A stretch of DNA of 64,000 nt from JBBIOU01 sp037443205 (GTDB lineage Bacteria > Bacteroidota > Bacteroidia > Flavobacteriales_D > UBA2798): assembly GCA_037443205.1 (NCBI GenBank), contig JBBIOU010000001.1, positions 1 to 64,000 of the forward strand, written 5' to 3'. Positions 1 to 10,321 of this stretch are shown here, piece by piece. Within the stretch, counting starts at the first letter, position 1. Each line of letters begins with the position of its first letter. The position numbers and the translations under genes were made by a program. The notes beneath the pieces were generated by a model. It saw only the letters and a list, made by a program, of their open reading frames with translations, searched no databases and had not been told where the DNA came from.

Positions 1-215
1 AAATCAAAGAATACTCAAATTATCCCTTGCCATGAAAAGAAGAGAATGGTTTACCGGACTTTGGATGAACACAAACAATATCAAATCTCCACCTCTTTTT
101 GTTTTCTAATGACAATTTTGGGATAAACACACAAAATCCTTGGAAATAATTGATTTGTACGAAAATAACCGGGCTGCAGGCACAAAAATTATTTTAAGGA
201 TAAATATCCGTTAAA
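1..215. other. Left-edge non-coding or gene-end region
   Basis: Two plus-strand frames are open from the window edge, one to a stop at 107-109 and the other to a stop at 124-126. Either could be the 3' end of a gene that begins outside the window, but neither gives a protein I recognise. Positions 106-125 carry TAATGACAATTTTGGGAT, the terminal motif of the intergenic repeat family found at 14.6, 20.8, 55.0 and 61.3 kb. This fits the region being the intergenic space downstream of the minus-strand sortase gene. Confidence 0.4.
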
Positions 216-3200
216 TTATCGCATTAAATACATTTTACCATAGCCCTTGGTAAAATATTCATCCGCACCCGAACTGCGTTTTTCTATTTCTTCACCGTTT
301 AAACGTACATTCACACGATATAAATACACCCCGTTAGCTAACCTGTCGCCATACATATCTGTTCCATCCCAATAAAATTGTGTAACGTTTCTTCCGATGC
401 GTATCGGGCCCAGTTCATCCATGGTAATTTCGCGCACCACTTTGCCGGTAACTGTAAGTATTTGAATTTTCATAAAATCGGGTAATTGACTGCCTGTAAG
501 TGTAAACACAAAGTGGGTTTTGGTGGTAAAGGGATTAGGATAATTCATTACTTCAGTAACCGTGGGCTTGTTGATAACTTCAAAGTCAATTTTATAACGA
601 TTGTTACCCGATAAATTTCCGCTTTTATCGGTAGCTTCAATTTCCAAACGGTATTTACCATCAATTAAAAATACCGGATTGTATTCTATTTTAAATTTTC
701 CGTTGGGTCCGCTGCTGGGATACCAGCGCATTATTTCTTGTGTACCCTGCATAAAATAAATCCTGTTTTGCTGGCCGTTGGGGTTGGTAATATAAACTTT
801 AAAAAAGGCAGTGTCTTCGGGTTGATTCATCACCAATATCGGATTTTCATCCTTCAGTGTTATTAAAATATTGGGTTTTGCACTAACTATGTCTCCGTTT
901 AAAATATGTGCACCATCAAAGGTAACATCCAATATAGGATTAGTTATATCTCTTTCAATGTATAATGGGATTTGCGCAAAGTTATTAAAATGGTATTGCT
1001 CGGGCTGGTCGTAATAGGTTGTATTTAATGCCGGTGGTAATGGTATGGGGTTAACTTCCATCCACAAACTATTTAAACCGTAAAAACCGGTCGTATTTAT
1101 CGTAATGGTATCAAACAAAATTTCCCCTTTTTTTAAGGAATCTTGCCTTGGATAATAAAAATAATGTTTTATGTTGTTTTGTCCTTGCAGCCAGTAATGC
1201 ACCAGCAGGCTGTCCATATCCCAATTACTGATATTTTCTATGGCAATAGCCAGGCGTATATCTTGCCCTTCGGTAAGTTGATTATTTAGTACCGAAATGT
1301 AAAAACCTTTGCTGCCGTTGACGGCTGCCTCGGGTTCGGGCTGATATAATAATTGCCAACGCAATGTTTGTGCAGGAGTAAAATAAACCGAGTCTATATG
1401 TATTCCCACTAATCTGACAAAAGGATAAATATTGGCATCAGCATACAAGGATAGATTAATTACCGAGTCGAGAGTTGTAAATTCGGTATTTAAAAGTGTA
1501 TCGGTCGTTCCGTCTAATTTTCGGCCGATTAGTATGATTCTGGAACTGTCGGCAGATGGTTGTTCAAATGATTTTTGCTGAAAGTATAGTGCGTCCCATT
1601 GTGCTGCCGGGCCTGCTTCTACTGATTTTATGTATCCTTTATAATCAAACGAATAAAGCGTGTCGTTTAATGTAAGTATTGCATTTAATGAGTCTCCTAA
1701 AATGGTTTTAGTATCAGAAGGGTCGCCTTTTTTAGCAAAAACTATAAAGGGCAAATCGGGTAAACCGGGAACAATATCTGTTGCACCTAAATTTTGAAAG
1801 GTGGTAAATAAACCGGGGTGATAGGTATTCCAATTATCAAAATCGGCCCACATCCAACTATATATCAAAACATAATGGCCGTTAGGTATCCAATATGTCA
1901 ATAAGCTGTCTAAATATTCTAACCGCTGGGAATCGTACTGGCGATATACAAAATATTTATGTGGTCTAATTCTAAAAGGAGCAAAACAACCGCTGCAGTC
2001 GTTGTTATCGTTTCCAAACTGATGGTTACTGTTTACCATAGTACAAGAGCCGCAAGGCCCTGTGTTGGGGTTGCAATTATAACTTCCCCAGGGTTCCAGG
2101 CTAATAGGGTCTATTACTGCTACGTGTATGGCAGGATAAAAATTACCGCATCCCGAAGCTTCTTGTTCTACATTATCAATTTTATAATTGGTAGCAGCAA
2201 ATGCCGGGGCACCATTCATTTGCGGATTAGAATTGGGATTACCCACCGTAGTACAGGTTATTTTTCGCAGTTGAGGGTTCCAATCCCATCTGCGATTGGT
2301 TCGGTTATAATTTAAATTTTCGTGATAATTATTTTTAAACTGAAAGAAATGTGCTTGTCCCCACCCGTTTTTACCTTTGATGAATTGAAATGAGCTTTCT
2401 TGCCAGATATAAGTAGAACTATCGGGGCTTACGCGCCAAAAATACACCGTACTGTCGGTAAACAACAAGGGCGAAAGGGCATTATTGGATACCAATCGCC
2501 AATCCTGGGGTTGGGCTACTACTACTCCACCGGGTGCAGTGATTAATTGATATTTTAGCAAGGGACTGTTAAATAAATCGGTGGTATCTATTTCAAAACG
2601 GTACGCTTTTGGACCTATAATCGGATTTGATGTACTGGCTTTTAAAGGCATTGTACTATCAGGCACAATGGCATATTCGTATGGCCAAACCGGACGAATA
2701 GAATTACCGGCAAACAACAAGGTGCGTTGTGCCTGATTGTTGTTCACATCATCAAATATCTCATTTATGTTATTGGGGATATCAATACTGGCTTTAAAAG
2801 TATTTAATCCGGATGCCATGTCATGTTGTGCAGGCAATTTAAAAATCAGTGTATCGGCAAAAGCTGAATAATTGAGTGTAGTACTATAAACAGAATCTAT
2901 ATTATTTTGAAAAGTACGTGTTAGGGTTACGTTTACCGGATAATTTTCGACCTTACCTATGTTATGAGTTACAACCGTTACAGTTATAGTGTCGTCTGCC
3001 AAGGTAACTTGTTCCGGGGTAAAGTATATATCTTCATTTCTGATGAGCATTTCGGGGCCGGTATGATAATTTATTTTTAATGCCGGATCGCCTTGCAAAC
3101 TCATTTGTGTACAGGCATTTTCAACCGGAATAGAATTGGCAAAATTTTCAACCGTGTCTATGGTAGCTTGCATTTGTTTGCCCACAGACAAACCATATTT

Positions 3201-5423
3201 GTATAAGCTAAATTCTTTATAAAATTGTTCGGAATAAACGTGCAGGGGTGTAACAAATCCTTGTTTTACCGAAGACAAAAATGCGATTACCCCTCGTTGA
3301 TTGAGCAAAGTAGAATATTCACTGATGCTTTGCCCTGTGGGTTGATGCACATCTCCGGTGTAGCAACCATTACCAAGTAAAAAAGGATATTTACCTGCGT
3401 TATTCCAGTTTGCAGCATCGTCCAGATTTTGATCAAATCCGTTGGCGCTGGAGTGCCCAAAAAAAGTCATTATCGAAACACCTTCTTGTAAAAAGTTGCT
3501 TATTTCGGTAAAATCAACCGGATTGATTGGTTGCGAAGTTTGCTTGAGGTAAGTATGCACATCAGCTCCATAGTGTAATCCTTCGGCTATCGTTTCATAA
3601 GTACTTAAAAAACCTGCAAATGCATTTTGTTCGTTTAGGGTACTGCCTCCGCCAAAATGCAGGATGCGTTTTTGCCAGGCTTTATTGGGCATATCATAAA
3701 CCGAGAAAGGATTTTGCTGACTTTCGTATTGCTGCATTTTAGTAAGGTAATCTGTTACCTGTTGGTTGGTGGTGGCGCTAATTCTTCCGGTAGCTATAGC
3801 CGGCATTAAAAAAGACCCGTCTAATCCTGCCGTAATTAAATTATCGCTTCCGGGGTAGCCGTAGCTTGGCACCAGGTTGTTATGAAAAAACACACTGTTT
3901 TTTCTGGCACCTTGTTCAGGTCCTTCGTTTGCTTCACGGATAGATTTGCCTATTATAAATAAATATTGCGGTTTGGTAGGCATGGTATTTATCATGTGGT
4001 CGCAAAAACGTCTTAATGCAATTACGTGTTTATAGATCCCTCCTCCGTATTGATGGTATAAATCCTCGGCATTCACCAGCATAACATTATAACCGGTACT
4101 TGCCCGATAGTTGGCATAAGCCTGGGCACTACTCATCAATGAAGTATGTGTTAAAATAATATAGGCAGAATCAACAGGTTGTGCGCTGTAATCGGTAAAT
4201 TCGGCTGTTGATGATACGGAATAGAGTGTAGAAATATTGGTTATACTACTTTCGGTAAACAGATAACAACGACTATCATAAGTATTGCTGAGGTTGGGAA
4301 TTAATACACTGCGGTTGCCGGCATTTTCGTCAACATAAATTTTTCTGATAGTATCGTTAATTACATAAACATGGTGGTTTGTACCCGTAGCGTTGGTAAA
4401 TTCTAATCGTGTTTTACTTTCATTGGTATTAAACGGAACTGAAAAAAACAAACTGCTGCTACCCGATAAATCGGTTGTTCGCGCATAACGTATAGAAGTT
4501 ACACCGAATGCTTTGTATTGAGTAACCGGCTGGCTGTTTATATCCAATATATCGTTTACGGTTTGGTAGCGTATTTTGGTAGTTGGCGAATTAATTTGGG
4601 ACGGGGTTAAAGTAAAGTTTATTTTGTTGAGCTGATAACCCCAAAATATTGTATCAATGATTGTAGTATGACTTAAGCCATATTGTATGCGCAAATGATG
4701 GTTTCCCGGGCTTGCCGGGGCCACACTCGGATTGTTAAGACCTGTAGAACTTGTTTTTACCAGGGCATCAGGGGCGCCCGGACCGGTATAGGGGTTAGGA
4801 GTAGGTATAAAATGGTCTAATGGCGAAGTATGGCTGTATCGGTCGCTGAACCAGCCCTCCCCTCTTACAAATCGGCTGGATGATGAGCCTACTACCAATT
4901 CTCCCTGTTGGTATCGTTCTGTTTGCTGGATATAATTTTCTGTAATGACATAAGGAAAAATACTGTAATTCGTATAATCATTACTGTTGTCAATAATCAT
5001 TCTGCGATTGTTGGTACTGTTGTTCCAGGTAATGTAATAATAAAGGGTATCGTTGTAATGGCTGTAGTATGGATTACCCATATTGTCAGAACTACCATAC
5101 AATAATGTATCCAGCCAGGCATCATTGCCTTCGGCATAAAATTCTATATAATCCGAAGGATCAAAAACATTATCCTGCTCGCCTTCAATATGTATGTATT
5201 GTTCCTGTTCGCGTGCAAAAATTTGTATGTTACGCGGATTAATAGTATTTACCGGTATCCCGGCATTTAATAAGGTATTATAATCTATGCGATATACTCC
5301 TTTTTGCCAAATTTTAAAATAATAATATTTCTGCGAATAATTTATCCACTCATTACCATAGGGTTGAGCCATTAAATCATATGAAAAATAAATTAATAGT
5401 AATGCCGAAAAATATTTTTTCAT
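216..5423 (-). CDS. C25 (gingipain-family) cysteine peptidase, PorU2-like T9SS sortase/cargo
   Basis: A 1735-residue secreted protein with a signal peptide ending ...LMAQ. The peptidase C25 domain covers roughly residues 420-785. The catalytic pair is visible as FFGHSS (His near residue 655) and LLGNGC (Cys near 686). Beta-rich domains with Ig/CARDB character follow. The last ~100 residues form a FlgD-like/T9SS type A sorting domain (NYPNPF at its start, YDG-type turns, ending YLMR). PorU removes C-terminal signals from T9SS cargo and links the cargo to the surface. Classical PorU is shorter (about 1100-1300 residues), and this long form with its own sorting domain resembles the PorU2 group. 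It could instead be a surface protease that is itself cargo. The start is the first ATG, directly before a KKYF n-region. Confidence 0.85.
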   Translation of the reverse strand: MKKYFSALLLIYFSYDLMAQPYGNEWINYSQKYYYFKIWQKGVYRIDYNTLLNAGIPVNTINPRNIQIFAREQEQYIHIEGEQDNVFDPSDYIEFYAEGNDAWLDTLLYGSSDNMGNPYYSHYNDTLYYYITWNNSTNNRRMIIDNSNDYTNYSIFPYVITENYIQQTERYQQGELVVGSSSSRFVRGEGWFSDRYSHTSPLDHFIPTPNPYTGPGAPDALVKTSSTGLNNPSVAPASPGNHHLRIQYGLSHTTIIDTIFWGYQLNKINFTLTPSQINSPTTKIRYQTVNDILDINSQPVTQYKAFGVTSIRYARTTDLSGSSSLFFSVPFNTNESKTRLEFTNATGTNHHVYVINDTIRKIYVDENAGNRSVLIPNLSNTYDSRCYLFTESSITNISTLYSVSSTAEFTDYSAQPVDSAYIILTHTSLMSSAQAYANYRASTGYNVMLVNAEDLYHQYGGGIYKHVIALRRFCDHMINTMPTKPQYLFIIGKSIREANEGPEQGARKNSVFFHNNLVPSYGYPGSDNLITAGLDGSFLMPAIATGRISATTNQQVTDYLTKMQQYESQQNPFSVYDMPNKAWQKRILHFGGGSTLNEQNAFAGFLSTYETIAEGLHYGADVHTYLKQTSQPINPVDFTEISNFLQEGVSIMTFFGHSSANGFDQNLDDAANWNNAGKYPFLLGNGCYTGDVHQPTGQSISEYSTLLNQRGVIAFLSSVKQGFVTPLHVYSEQFYKEFSLYKYGLSVGKQMQATIDTVENFANSIPVENACTQMSLQGDPALKINYHTGPEMLIRNEDIYFTPEQVTLADDTITVTVVTHNIGKVENYPVNVTLTRTFQNNIDSVYSTTLNYSAFADTLIFKLPAQHDMASGLNTFKASIDIPNNINEIFDDVNNNQAQRTLLFAGNSIRPVWPYEYAIVPDSTMPLKASTSNPIIGPKAYRFEIDTTDLFNSPLLKYQLITAPGGVVVAQPQDWRLVSNNALSPLLFTDSTVYFWRVSPDSSTYIWQESSFQFIKGKNGWGQAHFFQFKNNYHENLNYNRTNRRWDWNPQLRKITCTTVGNPNSNPQMNGAPAFAATNYKIDNVEQEASGCGNFYPAIHVAVIDPISLEPWGSYNCNPNTGPCGSCTMVNSNHQFGNDNNDCSGCFAPFRIRPHKYFVYRQYDSQRLEYLDSLLTYWIPNGHYVLIYSWMWADFDNWNTYHPGLFTTFQNLGATDIVPGLPDLPFIVFAKKGDPSDTKTILGDSLNAILTLNDTLYSFDYKGYIKSVEAGPAAQWDALYFQQKSFEQPSADSSRIILIGRKLDGTTDTLLNTEFTTLDSVINLSLYADANIYPFVRLVGIHIDSVYFTPAQTLRWQLLYQPEPEAAVNGSKGFYISVLNNQLTEGQDIRLAIAIENISNWDMDSLLVHYWLQGQNNIKHYFYYPRQDSLKKGEILFDTITINTTGFYGLNSLWMEVNPIPLPPALNTTYYDQPEQYHFNNFAQIPLYIERDITNPILDVTFDGAHILNGDIVSAKPNILITLKDENPILVMNQPEDTAFFKVYITNPNGQQNRIYFMQGTQEIMRWYPSSGPNGKFKIEYNPVFLIDGKYRLEIEATDKSGNLSGNNRYKIDFEVINKPTVTEVMNYPNPFTTKTHFVFTLTGSQLPDFMKIQILTVTGKVVREITMDELGPIRIGRNVTQFYWDGTDMYGDRLANGVYLYRVNVRLNGEEIEKRSSGADEYFTKGYGKMYLMR

Positions 5424-5550
5424 TATTTGTTGCGCAGGTATAAAATTAAATAAAATAAACCAATCAGCAACTATTTTTTGTAACAGATATCATCCTTTTA
5501 ATGTTTAAATAGTATATAATTATCAAAAAAAGTTGGGTATAACAGCAACT

Positions 5551-7938
5551 TTATTCTTTTATGAATTTACGCGTAATCATGTCTCCTTTTTCGTTGCTGA
5601 TGCTTAAAAAATATAATCCTTTGGTTAAATGTGTCGTATTAATAACCGAATGGTTATGGGTTATTGGTTTATTAAATATTTCTTTTCCGGTAACATCAAA
5701 AATTTTTACTTGTACATTTTCGCTAAAGTTTTGTAAATTGTCTATTGTTAGATTTAAAACATTAGTTGCAGGATTAGGATAAATATTCAGTAATATTTCA
5801 GTATTATTGTTTTCGGATAAGGATAATTGATTCCCTTCCGAAACATAGAATCTGTCTAATGCTGCTTCCACCAAATGTCCGGGTCCATAATCTGCTGCTT
5901 CAAATATTACGCGCATGGTATTGCCGGGGGGCAAGTAATCTGCAATTCTAAATGCTTGAGCTACCCAGGCAGACATTTGTATGCTGTCTTTGGTTATGGT
6001 TTTAACTCTTACGGTTTGTGAACCATTTGTAAGTTTGATGATCAAGGTATCGTTTGGGTTACCAAATCCTCCTCCATTAAAAAACCAAATATCATATCCC
6101 ACATAAGGGTTGGTGTAAATTGTAGCGTCAAACACCGGAGATGTTAAAATGGTTACACCACCGTCAACATCACCGTTACCGGCACTTCCGCCCTCATTGC
6201 CGGTTACATAGGCATATTGCTGACAATCGGTACTAACATCATTTGCAGGAGCCACCTGATTGCTTTGCTGGGTGGTTCCAATGGGTATTCCTCTTTCCCA
6301 TATTCCGTTATCGGCATTACCTGTAATGGTCCAGCCAAAATCAAAGAAAAAATCATCGTAATAACCTTTGCCTAATTGTTTATTAAAAACATTATTGGTT
6401 GAGGAGAGTAGTTCATGGGTACTACAGTCGTTCCAATAACCCCATTTGCCGATAATTAATTCAAATGTATCTTCTATAACAAAAGGGATGGAATAGTTTC
6501 CTCCTGCATCGGTATAGGTAACAAAATTAAAATCTTCGTTAAACAGGTTTACCATTGCATTGGGTATGGGTGTTCCGCTAACCTGTTCGGTAACCGTGCC
6601 TGTAACCGTAAATGTAGGAAGAGGTATGAGTTGCGCATTTACAACTGTAGTATTACCGTTGCTTAGCGACACATTATAAATTGTATCGCTTTCGTAGCCG
6701 GGTTTTGAGAATATAATATTGTAAGTTCCGGCTGTAGCTATACCGGTTTTATATGTACCATCCAGCAAGGTAAATTCCTCAATATTGTTTCCGGTAATTT
6801 TTATTCTAACATTGTTTAAGGGTGCTGTTGTAACGGCATCGGTTACTAAACCGCTCACATAACATCCGCGTACGTAATTTGCACTAAATACATATAATCC
6901 GTTTTCCATGTCGGATGCAATAATTTTACCTGAGTTAAAATAGGCATAAACTCCCCAAACACTGTTAAACCCATCTCCGCTAAGGGGTGAAACATCATAA
7001 TTACCTACTTCAACCATATTAGCAGGGTCGCTGACATCGTGTATCACTACCCCATCTCTGTAATACGAAGTAATAAGCCAATCGCCTTGCAGATAATAAG
7101 TATTGTGCGGTATGGAGCCCGAACCTGGATTAGAGCGTATTTTGTCAACCAGTTTAATATTATTTAAATCACTTATATCGTATGCGGCTATGTATGCATT
7201 TGTTTTTTCATCGGTAGTAAAAAGAAATTGGCCATTGGTTGATAACCAACAGTTGTGGGTAAAATTAAAGGGTGTAGTTTGTTGGGCTAATAATACAGGA
7301 TTAGCTTTGTTAGAAATATCAAGCACGGTAAAAAATCCGTCTAAAATATGCGCATTGTAAAGTGTGTCTCCGCGCGCATAGCTATCGTGCGTATAATAAG
7401 CATCATAAACACCTACTTCGGGCGGGTTGGTAGGATTAACATTTAAGTCGTACATAAATGTACCTTTATTTCCGCGGTTAGCGCCATGTATATATAATAT
7501 TCCGTTTTCATCAATATTGAGCGAATGTACGGTTTGCCACTGGTTTCCGGGAGGACCGAAAAAAGTAGTATAAGTAAGGCTGTTTGATTGTGGCAAAGGA
7601 GATAAATCTATGATTCTAAGACCTGCTTCAGCTTCGGTACTAACATAGGCATAGTCGCCCCATACCCTTACTTCGCGCCAGATTGAGTTAGAATCGGGTA
7701 AATAATATACTTCTGTTAAGTTATTAGGGTCGTTTATATTTACAATCGAAGTACCTTTGTTTGCACCCACGATGGCATATTCGTTCCCGAGTTCGTCTGT
7801 GTATCCCCATAGATTGCTGCATCCGCTGTTGTGCAAGGTTTGATAATTAAGATGCCCCAGCAACTGCATATTTAACTGGGAAAACACATTGTACGATCCG
7901 TAGACACATAACAGAATAAAAATTATCGCTTTTTTCAT
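5551..7938 (-). CDS. Choice-of-anchor B family secreted protein with LVIVD propeller and T9SS sorting domain
   Basis: A 795-residue secreted protein with a signal peptide ending NVFSQ. Residues ~30-350 are LVIVD-type repeats (IVNINDP, LRIIDLS, VLDISNK, AYDISDL, VIHDVSDP), which form a beta-propeller. Two carboxypeptidase-regulatory-like (CarboxypepD_reg) beta-sandwiches follow at ~357-432 and ~440-515. Residues ~520-710 look like a jelly-roll binding domain. The last ~75 residues are a type A sorting domain beginning IYPNPATN and ending TRKFIKE. The organisation matches the choice-of-anchor B family, whose C-terminal anchor varies by lineage and here is T9SS. It is probably a surface protein, and its ligand is unknown. 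It follows the sortase-like gene in divergent orientation to the gene at 8142. Confidence 0.85.
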   Translation of the reverse strand: MKKAIIFILLCVYGSYNVFSQLNMQLLGHLNYQTLHNSGCSNLWGYTDELGNEYAIVGANKGTSIVNINDPNNLTEVYYLPDSNSIWREVRVWGDYAYVSTEAEAGLRIIDLSPLPQSNSLTYTTFFGPPGNQWQTVHSLNIDENGILYIHGANRGNKGTFMYDLNVNPTNPPEVGVYDAYYTHDSYARGDTLYNAHILDGFFTVLDISNKANPVLLAQQTTPFNFTHNCWLSTNGQFLFTTDEKTNAYIAAYDISDLNNIKLVDKIRSNPGSGSIPHNTYYLQGDWLITSYYRDGVVIHDVSDPANMVEVGNYDVSPLSGDGFNSVWGVYAYFNSGKIIASDMENGLYVFSANYVRGCYVSGLVTDAVTTAPLNNVRIKITGNNIEEFTLLDGTYKTGIATAGTYNIIFSKPGYESDTIYNVSLSNGNTTVVNAQLIPLPTFTVTGTVTEQVSGTPIPNAMVNLFNEDFNFVTYTDAGGNYSIPFVIEDTFELIIGKWGYWNDCSTHELLSSTNNVFNKQLGKGYYDDFFFDFGWTITGNADNGIWERGIPIGTTQQSNQVAPANDVSTDCQQYAYVTGNEGGSAGNGDVDGGVTILTSPVFDATIYTNPYVGYDIWFFNGGGFGNPNDTLIIKLTNGSQTVRVKTITKDSIQMSAWVAQAFRIADYLPPGNTMRVIFEAADYGPGHLVEAALDRFYVSEGNQLSLSENNNTEILLNIYPNPATNVLNLTIDNLQNFSENVQVKIFDVTGKEIFNKPITHNHSVINTTHLTKGLYFLSISNEKGDMITRKFIKE

Positions 7939-8093
7939 GCACAGAATTTTTTTATAAAAATAAATAATATATCAAATGCTTTTTAAACAAATTCGCTAAG
8001 GGTTTAATTAATGGGGTTAGCGGATAGGTTACAAGCTTTAAATTGTTCAACGCATACATAACTTTACTTTAATAACACTAAAAGGGCAGGTAA

Positions 8094-8124
8094 TTGACAA
8101 ATCTATATAAAATAATTATCTTTG
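8094..8124 (+). promoter_or_regulatory. Bacteroidota-type promoter for the 8142 gene
   Basis: TTG at 8094-8096 and TATCTTTG at 8117-8124 are 20 bp apart. This matches the Bacteroidota sigma-A consensus (TTG, 19-21 bp, TAnnTTTG). The start codon lies 17 bp beyond the -7 box, giving a very short leader. It is assigned by motif and spacing only. Confidence 0.55.
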
Positions 8125-8141
8125 TTCTAAAGTAGTATAAA

Positions 8142-9998
8142 ATGAAAAATATTGTAATGATAGTATTGCTCTTATCAGCACAAATGCTTTATGCACAAAA
8201 TAAAACAGATTTTACTTTTCCCTTATCTGCCAAAATAGATTTTAAAAATCAAATAGACGAACCACAGGTACAAATACAAAACCTCGAATCACCTAAACCT
8301 GACGGTAACTCTTATCATTCGGAATTACTCAAGAGAAAAGCCTTAATAAAACAAAGATATCCCGGTTCTGCAAGAAAAGCTGTACATTCTAAACAGCGTT
8401 CAAATATTGATTCTTTGCCTAAATTGGAAATGAATTTTGAAGGCAACCTGGTTTCGGGCAGTACACCTTGCGATAATACGCTGGCAATTGCCAACAGCGG
8501 TATTTTAATATCGGCAGTAAATACCAATATACGCGCATTTAACACCACCGTAGGAAGCACGTTTATATTTAATAAAACACTCGGGGCTTTTGCCCAGCCT
8601 TTAGGCCTTACCGGTTCGAAGTACGACCCTAAACTTGTTTACGACCCTTATGCCAATCGTTTTATCATTGTTTTTTTAAACGGATTTGTGCCTTCAAACA
8701 GTAAAATAATCATTGGTTTTTCTACCGATGATGATCCTAACAATCCCTGGAATTTGTATCAACTACCGGGCAACCCTTATAACGATACATCATGGTCTGA
8801 TTATCCGGCTATTGAAGTAAATGAACATGATTTGTTTATCACTATGAATTTACTTTGGCCGGATTCGAGTTGGCAAACCGGCTTTAAACAAACGGTTATC
8901 TGGCAAATCAATAAAAGCGATGGCTATTCGGGAAGCAGCCTAAACACCAGTTTATGGAACGGCTTGCAATATAACGGAACCAAAATACGCAATTTGCACC
9001 CGGTACGCGAAGGCATGGCTAATTATACATCCAATCAATATTTTGTATCAAACAGAAATTTTGCGCTTGAAAGTGATACGATTATACTGGTTGAAATTAC
9101 CGATGCCCAGCAAAGCGGAAACGCACAATTAAACATCAATTTAATACACAGTACCGATAATTACTTTTTAAATGTAGATGCCCCCATGCCAAGCGGACAA
9201 GTGCTTACTACCAACGATGCACGCGTTTTAGGCGCAAGTAAAATGGGTGATATTATACAATTTGTACAAAACAGCACCGATACCGCAAACGGTAATGCTG
9301 CTATTTTTCATGGTTTTATTGATATAAATACCCTGCAGGCCTGGGGAAGAATAGTATCTTCTGACACTTTGTATCTGGGGTATCCTAACATTGTTTCGGT
9401 TGGTTTTAATCCTAGTCAACAAAACAGTGTGATAGCATTTGATTACTCATCGCCCAATGATTTTCCGGGTATAGGTGCTATTTATTATGATGGAAACGGC
9501 AACTACTCGCCTGTTCAAATTATCAAAAAGGGTACCGGTAGCATAAATGTTTTAAGCGGAAATGTTGAACGCTGGGGCGATTATTTTGGCATACAAAGAA
9601 AATACAATGAGCCTTGCAAAGTATGGACTGCCGGCATGTGGGCCAAAAACAGCGGTTTAGGAACCTGGATAGCAGAACTCAACACAACAGACTCATGCAG
9701 CGGTAATCTGCCGGCCGATATTTTGAGTGAGGATATTGATATTTTGCAAACCCATGTTTACCCTAATCCTTTTCAGGAAATATTTACATACGAACTGGTT
9801 TTACAAAAAAATGCTTATGCTCAAATATTTTTATACGATTACAAAGGTGCATTTTTGCAAACCTTATACAGCGATAAAATTAAGTCAGGAAAAAACATTA
9901 TAAATTTTAGCGCTTCAAATTTACCGGCAGGTATTTATACAATGCAAATTGTAATTGATAATCAATTGCAGGATGTTAAGAAAATCATCAAGTATTAA
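8142..9998 (+). CDS. Secreted T9SS type A cargo protein of unknown function
   Basis: A 618-residue protein with a clear signal peptide (MKNIVMIVLLLSAQMLYAQ). The C-terminal ~80 residues are a type A sorting domain: VYPNPFQE, then YDYKGAFLQTL, then LPAGIYTMQI and a terminal KKIIKY. The region between is beta-rich, with Asp/Asn/Gly turns and a propeller-like rhythm (KYDPKLVYDPYANRF, SDYPAIEVNEHDLFITMN). Similar proteins are common T9SS cargo in Bacteroidota, but I cannot name a catalytic function. It is monocistronic behind the promoter described just upstream. Confidence 0.8.
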   Translation: MKNIVMIVLLLSAQMLYAQNKTDFTFPLSAKIDFKNQIDEPQVQIQNLESPKPDGNSYHSELLKRKALIKQRYPGSARKAVHSKQRSNIDSLPKLEMNFEGNLVSGSTPCDNTLAIANSGILISAVNTNIRAFNTTVGSTFIFNKTLGAFAQPLGLTGSKYDPKLVYDPYANRFIIVFLNGFVPSNSKIIIGFSTDDDPNNPWNLYQLPGNPYNDTSWSDYPAIEVNEHDLFITMNLLWPDSSWQTGFKQTVIWQINKSDGYSGSSLNTSLWNGLQYNGTKIRNLHPVREGMANYTSNQYFVSNRNFALESDTIILVEITDAQQSGNAQLNINLIHSTDNYFLNVDAPMPSGQVLTTNDARVLGASKMGDIIQFVQNSTDTANGNAAIFHGFIDINTLQAWGRIVSSDTLYLGYPNIVSVGFNPSQQNSVIAFDYSSPNDFPGIGAIYYDGNGNYSPVQIIKKGTGSINVLSGNVERWGDYFGIQRKYNEPCKVWTAGMWAKNSGLGTWIAELNTTDSCSGNLPADILSEDIDILQTHVYPNPFQEIFTYELVLQKNAYAQIFLYDYKGAFLQTLYSDKIKSGKNIINFSASNLPAGIYTMQIVIDNQLQDVKKIIKY

Positions 9999-10321
9999 TT
10001 CTTAATTGCAAATTTTATCATTTAAAATACGGTTAATAAAGTAAATACGTTTGTATGCGGTAAGATGTTTAGGTTTAATCATATCTGCAAAGCAGAAAAA
10101 AATGAGCGTGGCGGTAAAAAAAATTTAGAAAAAAACACTACTTGCTATGAAAATACCACCACGCTTATGCAAAGAACTTGTTGCAAAATTATTTACCACA
10201 AGCAGCAATATTGTTACTTTGACTTTATTAAATCACTATCATTTCCTTAACAATAAAATGTTAACAGCAGACTTTATAAAGCTGTTTAAATAAACCTGCG
10301 AATTGCTACGTTTGTAATTAG
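9999..10321. other. Intergenic region upstream of the Mur ligase
   Basis: These 323 bp hold no convincing gene. The open frame at 10065-10250 has no codon bias or recognisable protein character. Two TACGTTTG boxes fit the Bacteroidota -7 consensus, at 10046-10053 and 10307-10314. The second lies only 7 bp before the ATG at 10322, which would give an almost leaderless mRNA. Neither has a clear TTG about 20 bp upstream. Confidence 0.4.

Noticed and set aside
1959..2315. Open frame on the plus strand inside the C25 peptidase gene
   Set aside because: It lies wholly within a strongly supported minus-strand gene and its product has no recognisable features. The same holds for other antisense open frames inside genes.
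10065..10250. Open frame of 61 codons in the intergenic space before mpl
   Set aside because: Low complexity, no codon bias, no signal or domain; it looks like chance in A/T-rich sequence.
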